DNA from: Apostichopus japonicus
Lineage: Eukaryota; Echinodermata; Holothuroidea; Aspidochirotida; Stichopodidae
DNA length: 64,000 nucleotides
Reading direction: 5' to 3'
Assembly (NCBI RefSeq): GCF_037975245.1
Contig: NC_092577.1
Span: forward strand, 13,064,513 to 13,128,512
Positions within the stretch are counted from its first letter, which is position 1; each line of letters opens with the position of its first letter. A program made the translations under genes and the position numbers. Shown in pieces: positions 56,421 through 64,000 of the stretch. The notes beneath the pieces are model-generated. The model did no database searches. It saw only the letters and a program-made list of their open reading frames with translations, and was not told the DNA's origin.

Positions 56421-58010
56421 TGAAGACCAGCAGTACGCTGACTCTTAATTGTATTTAGCAAACGTGGTGGCCTTAACTATGCATAAATGAAATCATTAAT
56501 TGATATACGTTCTCTTAGTGTCGCGAAACATTTGAGGTGGCACCAGCCGCATCCGTAGACCATTTTTTTTTTACGCCAATGTCCTGGACACTTTCAAGGG
56601 TATACTTCTCACTTCTTTGAATTAAGATTCGGCTGACCATATGCAAGTGACGTGTGTTTTACTATCGCACAGTTACAAGTGTAAGCACGACGCAAAGGCA
56701 GAATGTTGACTTTTCCAAGCCTTATGTACAACGCCGCCATTATGACATGTATGTTAACAGCTTCATTATATTAGATTCGACAATTGCAAAGCTCAATTGA
56801 TTCTCTTTTAACAGAAATTAATCGTTGTAATATAAAAAAAGGAAACTTAAACAATAAAAAAAAATAAGGGAAGCATGAAGCAGAAGTGTTACGGTTGTTG
56901 TTAAATTTAGACTTGACCAAGTAGTTTTCAGCTTAGTATGATAAGGGATTTTAAACCTGTAATATCCTCCTAATGGAACAAGGTTATTCTCAGCTGGGTT
57001 TAGGATAGTTATCCATCAGAGTTACATCCTTGTCAAATGAACGGCTGATTCCCAAACATGTGTATAACCGCTTTCTCGATGTCCGTGAGGCTCCTTTGTA
57101 TGTCGTATTAACACACAACCCGTAACCCCCCGCCCGCACCCCTTACCTACACGTCCTTCCCGTTCTCTCAATGAAAAGCGGTCATAAAACACCGGTCGGA
57201 CAATATCATCCATTGAAGCCACGTTCTGTACTTGATATTTAAAACAGTTGAGAACATTTTATGTGCTATGAAAAATTCAGCAAACGGCTTTATCAATGAA
57301 TGTTTCTCACACAATTCTCTAGAAAATAATGAAGGGCACCAAAAATCATTATAATAATGTTATTAGACCATTGCTTGACCATGCCACACAGTGCCAGACT
57401 GAACGCAACCCGAACCAACATAATCGACGTGAATGCCTTACAATTCCCCCCTCCCCCCCTCCCACCCTCCCACACACAGAGAACATACGCAGGAGTATCT
57501 TTGCAGGGGTGGGGGTTGGGTGGTGGAATGGTTGAAAGCTGACCTTAGATCGCCAGCACGACACAACAGGCATTTAAATATGACACCTGAGAGGGGGTTC
57601 TGGCAAGGTCGATGGGGGATGGGGGGGTAAGGATTGATATTCGCGAGGAATGTTTGCCACTTACTGTAGGTCTTCATAAAAATTACCCAGACATAAGCTC
57701 TTATTTGCCATCTGAAAAAACAGTGGTTGCCACTCTGATAACACGATGAGGTCAGCTTTGAGGGATCTTTGGTCAGAGAACTTTCTTTAAGAATGACAAC
57801 ACACTTTTCTTGGTCTCTGTATTTATTTCTCGTTCATGATACATACAACTTTGAGAAGTAAATCTGTCAGTAAATAGTAACAAGACAACAATGGCCATGG
57901 CTTTAAAACTTTATGAAAAGACTAGAGGTAAAGTAGTTGAACGGAATGTTTAAATAAAAGGCAGGTCCAGGAAAGGCAAGAACGTTTGGTCGAACAGTTA
58001 TAAAGTACAT
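56421..58010. other. no gene seen
   Basis: Non-coding with a C/T-rich stretch at 57440-57475 and G-rich at 57508-57525; the short frames in this area are on both strands and look like chance. Confidence 0.45.
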
Positions 58011-58013
58011 GTA

Positions 58014-58208
<195 letters not shown>

Positions 58209-58483
58209 GTCTTATTTAATAACATTGTATAGATAGCCATAAACATACCTGAGGTCGGAGTCAAAGAGCCAATAAGGGAGGGATTTAGGGGAGGAATTTC
58301 TAAAGGGGAGGACTTTCTAAGTATTGAGGATTTTGGAGACGTAGCGGTTTCTATTGTCTGGGTAGGGAGTGGTTGCTACTTTGTCGGATTTTTTTTGTTT
58401 TGTTCTTTATGTATAAGGATACCTGGAGTCGGGGGCTAGACCCACTTAGGGAAAAAAAGGATTTTCTATTGGAATGATACTGT

Positions 58484-58843
58484 AAAGGGTGTGAAGACTC
58501 GCGCAAAAAGAAACGTCTAATGTCGGTAATATGACCTAGTTTCGAATGAGGTGTAACAGAAGTGTTAGACAACACCATCGATCCCACAAAATAAGCACAC
58601 AGCTTGCTACCGTCAGTAATTAGACACTAGTGTACAGTCAGTACATACAGCTGCGGTCAATACCCACAGCACAGTGTACAAACGATAAAGCGATGGACAT
58701 CTCAGGTCCAGCTAAATATAACAGGTATCACGTTTCATTACTGTCTGCAGTTTGTAGCGACAAGCAGAAAACTCCACTTGCAAGCAATGAAAAGTTAACT
58801 TTTTCAGAGCGCGGCACCCGGTTTGGGGCGAGTCTTCAATGCC
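58484..58843 (+). pseudogene. inverted duplicate of the promoter and start of the exon at 63113
   Basis: AAAGGGTGTGAAGACTCG to GGCGAGTCTTCAATGCC matches, in opposite orientation, 63079-63377. The intact copy reads TTTTTCAGATGGCCGCACGC at the start codon; here it is TTTTTCAGAGCGCGGCACCC, so ATGG is lost. Homology ends about 12 codons into the exon. About 60 bp is extra here. Confidence 0.8.
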
Positions 58844-59019
58844 ACAGTTTTGAATACAGAAAGGTTTTGGTTATTTGGGAAGTGAGTTGTTGCGACTTTG
58901 TATTTCAGTAGGAGTTCTTCAATCAATGGGTCGTTCTCGAGATTGGTTTTGTATAATTTGGTGTTAAATTCTTCACGTATAGGGTGAAAAAAAAAGATTT
59001 TGTGTTCCTAGTAGTAGTA

Positions 59020-59340
59020 CTAGTTGAGTCTCGTCCATCCGACATGCTCAGTGATTAATCTCCGCCACGTATCACGATCTTGTGTAAGATTTGTTGCTTC
59101 CTCGATATTCTTAATGTTAACGTCCTTATATTACTTTTTTTTCCAAGTAAGGTAGTCCCGGGCCTTCCTACTTGTTTAGCAGTATGTCTCAATGCTTCTC
59201 TTAAAGCAACCTTTGCTGAAGCGTCCTCGTGGAGTATTGGTACATGACCGAAAAATCTCAATCTTCTATGTGTTTCCTGAGCGCCTTCTTTTGCATTATT
59301 CAAACATTTAAACCAGAGAGATAGGTTTAAAGCAGTTCCG
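59020..59340 (-). mobile_element. LINE C-terminal fragment, frameshifted
   Basis: Minus-strand translation gives RRLRFFGHVPILHEDASAKV, then ALREALRHTAKQVGRPGTT and, after a frameshift near 59075, DTWRRLITEHVGWTRLN and a stop at 59020. The RRLRFFGHV...GRPGTTW...DRDTWRRL pattern is the C-terminal tail of many endonuclease/reverse-transcriptase LINEs. Rest of the element absent. Confidence 0.8.
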
Positions 59341-60700
59341 CGAAATTTCATACTTCTGACCAAATTTTGTGGGCGGTGTGACCATACAGAGTGTCCCCCT
59401 GTACAAAGTGCCCGGGAACTATTTTAATCAGCACATTTAGTCCGGTCGGACATTATCTGTCGAAAACTGTGTCCCCCCTTCACAGCAAATATAGTCCGGC
59501 CGGACGAAATGTTCTGGTATAAATTGTCCGCAAAAAAATTGCAATTCGACATTCAAAAAGCAACTATTCATTATATCAATGAATAAAGCAGATTCATACA
59601 TAGTTTGATGTTTCAGGAAATAAATGATACGTTTTGCGTTGCTACCAAACAAAACTAATAGAAAAAATGAAAACAATTGAAAATAATTAACAAGTCTTCC
59701 ATCTGTAAAAGATGTTATCATGTTTTTGTTTTGTTTTGTTTTTTGTGATTGCTGCTATTGTATCCTCCGTATTTGTTGCATGTTGTATTCGGCCACTATA
59801 TTGCCATAAAAAGTCATCTATACAGAGGGAGAGATCGCATCAAGGCTAACTCCCTCCCCCAACGGAGTGCGGGGACGGGATACGGCAGGCAACAGCTGCA
59901 ACACAAATAATTGCAGAGGTAAAAGATTAAGAACTTAAAGGAGTTCAAACCTCATTGTAGCCGTATTTTCTCAACACACAGTGGGTACTGTGGGTAAGAT
60001 TTTACAATTACAGTAATTGTACTTAATAGGTCTACTAGAGTTGTTGCCTAGACAACATGAAATTTCATCCGTGCATAAAGCCCAGTATCCGACGGGAACC
60101 GAGGGTGCTTTTCAAGTTACATCCTAAACCGCCAATGTTGTATACAACATTCAAGCCCATACACATAATTTTGAGTGCAAGGAGGGGGGGGGGGGTGGGG
60201 AGGAGTTTGGATAGTAAGTTATCGATTTGTGTCTTGGAGAATAGTCTTGTTAATATCCGTGACACTATCTGTGATGAGCTCCAAAATATTTGTGTTTGCT
60301 AGTAACAACCCTGAGGTAGCTGGAAAACACTTCCCTGACCTTGAAAATGTCATCACTACCCCAACCCTCTCCGTACGGGCCTGTCACCCGTTTTTTTTTT
60401 ACTTTCATTACCACTTTATTGTGTTTTTTGTACACTTCCTTTTTTTTCACACGGGAACCGTCAAGGTCTTTCCCTCTCAAAATTCCCCCCGCTCTCCCCC
60501 TTGCCCCTAAACCCCGTTGTGATGGCCAATACGTGAAGAAAATATTCATTTGTATAGACAAATGGCATTTGAACTCTGGCACTTCCAGCGATAAAGGTTC
60601 GTTTTTTATAATTATCATTTGAAAATGCGCCCTTTAATACCACTTCCATAACAGTTTCCTAAATAACGCGAAAAAACCCACAACATATGATGATGTTAAT
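59341..60700. other. no gene seen
   Basis: Includes inverted GTCCGGTCGGAC / GTCCGGCCGGAC words near 59440 and 59491, a poly(G) tract at 60183-60192 and a poly(T) tract near 60392. No exon supported. Confidence 0.45.
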
Positions 60701-60711
60701 GATGATATAAT

Positions 60712-60900
60712 TGTATACGATCATGTACTAAAAACTTACGATCATGTAATAGAAATACACGATCATGTACTAAAATATTACGATCATGTACCAAACATAT
60801 ACAATCATGTACTAAAAGTATACGATCATGCTCTAAACATATACGATCATGTACAACAAACGTACGATGTACATCAAAACAAATGCAATCATGTACTAAC
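60712..60900. repeat. about 22-bp minisatellite, (T)ACGATCATGTACTAAA
   Basis: Eight to nine imperfect copies of TACGATCATGTACTAAAA plus 3-5 variable bases. Confidence 0.9.
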
Positions 60901-62400
60901 AATGCTATGTTAAAAAAGTGGCGTCTGCATACGCGCATTGTATATACTGAATCAGGATCCAGAGGGGGGGGGGGGGGTTCAAAACACCCTCTGTATGACA
61001 AAAAAATACAAAAAACAAAATAATGCTAGCTAATCATTATATAAAAATGTACTATCTATTATACATTATTTTGCAATAAGAGACCTAAAAACTTACAGTG
61101 GCCAGAATTAAGGGCCTATACAGATTACCTTTAACCTTCCGATTACTTAGCCTCATTCCTTCAAATGCCACCGCCTTTATCCACTCGGCCGCAGCACCCA
61201 AATGCACCCAAATGCGGCACATGATATCACCATTTCGAGTGATTTATGTCAACTATGTCACTTTACTTATGTATACGACGTATAGTGTTTTTATCACGCG
61301 TCGGTACTTTCTGGCCGTATAAGCAAAGCGCCCCCAGTTGGATGGGTGGCTGCAGTATATGTTGCATGACGTCATTCTCTCTACCTCTATGATCTAGACA
61401 TAATCCTTTGTCTGGTTTATCTATATGCCAAGATGAGCACCTTCAAAGAGATAAGAAAATTCATGATCAAGGAGATATCATGTCTTTTTGACCCACCTCC
61501 CCCCCCCCCCCCATGCCCCTAAAAAAAATGGGCTGCAGAATTGTCAGTTTTAGCTGAAGCGCCACTAAAATTTAATGAAAACTCTACATCAGTGTTTGAA
61601 AAGGAATATTCATATTCTTGTACATATTGCATGGCTAGATATGTTTATGAAGTTTTCTTCTGCAGTGAGGTATGGCATGTAGAGAATATGGCACACCTAA
61701 AAATAGTACTATCAGGCCTTCAAATATCTCACCAACCACAATGAATGTGAACTTGTTACATACAGTATTAGTACAACCTTCCTATAGGAGTAGTCTAGAC
61801 ATTTATGCAATAGTCCATTAAAATTAATTAATTGCATTTTTATATTGTCGCATGCATGCAGACAAGTCTATCTCTTTAAGCTTTAGTAATATGATTTGAT
61901 TATGCTTGTTAACATCTATGATAGGCAGAGCCGTAAAACGGTGGAAATTTATGAAATTGTTTGCAACAATTTGTAATGACAATTGGGTAAACAAAAATAG
62001 GCCATAACAACTTATGTACTTGCACTAACAACTTTGCAATAACGTTGCATAAGCAATTACTTGAGTTTTTACAACTAACCAAACGTGGTAAATATTTTCA
62101 TGATTTGTGCAACAATCATAGATATGTTTTAACCCTATATAGGCTAGGGTTACCGTGCTGCTGTTTCGTGTCCAGAAGCAGGTATGGAAGTTTACGAAAA
62201 CATGAAAATAAAATTGCTATATAGGATGTAATGTATTAATAATCTTTCGTAAATGTGATCATCACTGTGCAAATAGAGGATACGCGTCCCACGTGTAAAC
62301 TAACATAGGCTTATAACAAAAATTATCTTTCCTTCGAAACGGCCTGGGCTAACCACCGTGACAGGCATAGTGTGTATCCTATAGTGTAAGTTACAGACAT
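60901..62400. other. no gene seen
   Basis: Poly(G) at 60964-60977 and poly(C) at 61498-61512; otherwise AT-rich and non-coding as far as I can tell. Confidence 0.45.
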
Positions 62401-62404
62401 TACC

Positions 62405-62599
62405 TCAGATGGTTTTTAAGAAAAAGTCGCCCAGGAAAGAACATGGGTACGAAAACCAAACTACCGAACGACTGATCCGCTCTCAACCCCAGTCCCCTTG
62501 CATTGGGACTGTGACTGTGTGATCATCGTCGGGTGTACCATTCCCCTCGAAAGGGAGCATATACTACACATGGTCTTAGCCAAAAGGCCGAGAAGCGAC
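62405..62599 (-). mobile_element. U2-headed SINE-like element, copy 2
   Basis: From 62599 on the minus strand: GTCGCTTCTCGGCCTTTTGG, CTAAGACCATGTGTAGTAT, almost the U2 snRNA 5' end (ATCGCTTCTCGG...), with GTAGTA kept. Copy 1 shares the CATGTG form, where vertebrate U2 has CAAGTG. A little further on, GGGGAATGGTACACCC resembles the U2 3' terminus, as if the middle of U2, including the Sm site, were deleted. The following 130 bases resemble copy 1 at 48603. It lies in the likely first intron of the gene starting at 63113, same strand. Confidence 0.65.
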
Positions 62600-62895
62600 C
62601 TCAGATGCCACTATGAGTATGAGCTGTCTCGATTTGGGCGAGTTGAAAAGCCCTAGATAGCAAACTTACCTTCCATTTAGGTATGTACTAGAGTTCCATT
62701 TCCAGCCAGTCTGAAAGACTGACTTTGTCACCGTCACAGTTTCATAACGTAACTTTTATCCCTGCTGACATCAAGATCAAACCTTCAGCTACATCTGCGT
62801 GGATCTATCGTGTGGAATCATTCAAGTGTAAATGAATTGCAACTAACTGACGTCAGAAAGATAGTGCGGTCCCACGAACCCGGAAATATGCTTAC

Positions 62896-63113
62896 CCTTG
62901 TATTACGTAATAGCTACAAGTAAGCTCGTTGCGGCCTTGTTCACATTTAAGAACGGTCGCGAACTTGTACTTCAAGTATGCGTACGGTCTTAAGAATAAT
63001 GAAGACAATCCCCCTTTCGGGGTTTCTTCAAGCACTCTTGCGTTCTTAATAACTGAGTGAACGTTCGCGGACTTAAAGGCATTGAAGACTCGCCCCAAAC
63101 CGCGTGCGGCCAT
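62896..63113 (-). CDS. first coding exon, minus strand, unknown (possibly mitochondrial) protein
   Basis: ATG at 63113 (G at +4), 72 codons plus two bases, then a strong 5' splice site (GG|GTAAGC). The peptide starts MAARGLGRVFNAFKSANVHS, contains ETPKGGLSSLFLRPYAY and KYKFATVLKC, and ends YYVIQ. The N-terminus is basic, Ala/Arg-rich and lacks acidic residues for about 28 residues, as in a mitochondrial presequence. Not recognised. TTAACTTTTTCAG directly before the ATG may be a 3' splice site or simply leader sequence. The leader and promoter region up to 63377 is duplicated in inverted form at 58484-58843. Confidence 0.6.
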
Positions 63114-63377
63114 CTGAAAAAGTTAACTTTCCGTTGCTTGCAAGTGACGTTTTATTCGTGTCGCTTCAAAATGCAGACAGTATAGTGAAACGTGATACCT
63201 TGTTATCTTTAGCTGGACCTTGAGATATCCATCGGTGTATCGATTGTATACTGTACTGTGTGTGTATTTTTTCTGGGATCGATGGTGGTGTTAAACACTT
63301 CTGTTACACCTCATTCGAAACAAGGTCAAATAGCCAGGCATTATACGTTTCTTTTTGTGCGAGTCTTCACACCCTTT
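63079..63377 (-). repeat. arm of long inverted duplication (promoter region)
   Basis: Pairs with 58484-58843 in opposite orientation, about 4.2 kb apart; covers the first codons of the exon at 63113 and about 260 bp upstream. Confidence 0.8.
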
Positions 63378-63721
63378 AAATGGTGACTCTAGATTTCCTG
63401 TAGTTGCAATTGCGCGGGAGTTTCTGAACATACATTACGTAAACGTGCATTTGTTTGTGTATACGTACCAGACCGTTGCCTTATTAAACGATTCCACCAA
63501 ACGACGGACGCTATACGTATAACGTAACCCATTTCACTTTCTCTCTACCAATTCGAAAAACACTACAGAAAGGTCGCCTTAAGAATTGTGAGATAAAACT
63601 AAACTGAACGGTAGTCCATTAAATATCTAATCAAATTTTATTCATTGTACGCCGAACTCACCTATTTTTTATGAGACCAGAATCGTTAATTTCACGTCTA
63701 ATTTATTGCGGGTTCTGTTCA

Positions 63722-64000
63722 TAGGCGTAGGAGGCGGGGGGCGGGGGAGGGCTGGGGGCTGCAGCCTCCAACCAAAAATGTTTGTGAAAATTCGGGCAAT
63801 ATGCTGAGAATTTTTCGGGCACCTACTGAAAGAAAAATAATTTGCAATGTTGTTTTCATGGTTAAACTTATATTTTTCTTATCATTATTATTGTAACGAC
63901 TTTCCCAATAATTATAACCAATATAGGGTTATAACACGGAAAATGATTGTATGTTATTGGCATGCGATGTAATAACTGATGCATGCCTATATGATATGCA
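63722..64000. mobile_element. partial family-A-related element, cut by the window end
   Basis: CATAGGCGTAGGAGGCGGGG, then GGGCAATATGCTGAGAATTTTTCGGGCACCTACTG as at 50096-50170 in family A copy 2, and after a gap GGCATGCGATGTAATAACTG as at 50403-50425. Confidence 0.75.

Noticed and set aside
62405-62599. A working U2 snRNA gene
   Set aside because: Only the first 45 bases match; no Sm site, no stems III/IV of normal size, and a non-U2 body follows.

Overview
This is invertebrate nuclear DNA: AT-rich, with intron-type splice signals, long (TA)n, GGAC/GGAT and poly(G)/poly(C) tracts, and many DNA transposons, a Penelope-like element and LINE fragments. A C-type-lectin exon, a seven-pass membrane protein exon and the repeat types fit a marine deuterostome. 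I suspect an echinoderm, perhaps a holothurian, but nothing here proves it.

The most interesting region is about 3.8-29.3 kb, + strand. It ends in one long exon (28184-29250) encoding seven hydrophobic segments. That exon is preceded by a 3' splice site and starts in phase 1. Upstream lies a tandem array of about 1.1 kb units, best preserved at 18.4-26.9 kb. A unit carries a TATA box at a fixed 68-69 bases before an ATG, a 70-nt first exon (usually MSHK...) ending in a 5' splice site, about 410 nt of intron, and a 30-42 nt micro-exon with good splice sites. Every intact exon in the array is phase 1, so any first exon and micro-exon can join in frame to the seven-TM exon. Two longer first-exon candidates (3847, 6739) and two 99-nt charged exons (13.7, 14.05 kb) obey the same phase. 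I read this as a gene with tandem alternative promoter/first-exon cassettes that vary the N-terminal tail of one seven-TM protein, possibly a divergent gustatory-receptor-like channel. A decayed second copy of the seven-TM exon lies at 33.2 kb.

The array is interrupted by mobile DNA: a CACTA-like element (8888-13409) with its own nested foldback element, LINE and Penelope debris (16.9-17.9 kb), and a 2.1 kb TIR element (21766-23891) with a 5-bp target duplication and a nested hAT-like element inside.

From 29.3 to 43.6 kb the sequence is mostly gene-poor: tetranucleotide arrays, a duplicated promoter-like block (35.65/36.50 kb), a hAT-like insertion (37532-38354), and a perfect 58-bp palindrome at 43.2 kb. 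A secreted C-type-lectin-like protein is encoded at 43652-44107. From 48.6 kb onward there are two copies of a short element whose 5' end is U2 snRNA (48.7 and 62.5 kb, likely a U2-headed SINE), a second copy of the 2 kb TIR element (49428-51384), a 5'-truncated Penelope-like element with a GIY-YIG domain and a hammerhead-like motif (51.8-53.3 kb), a signal-peptide first exon (53465-53657), a LINE tail (59.0-59.3 kb) and a minus-strand first exon (62896-63113) whose promoter region is duplicated in inverted orientation at 58.5-58.8 kb.
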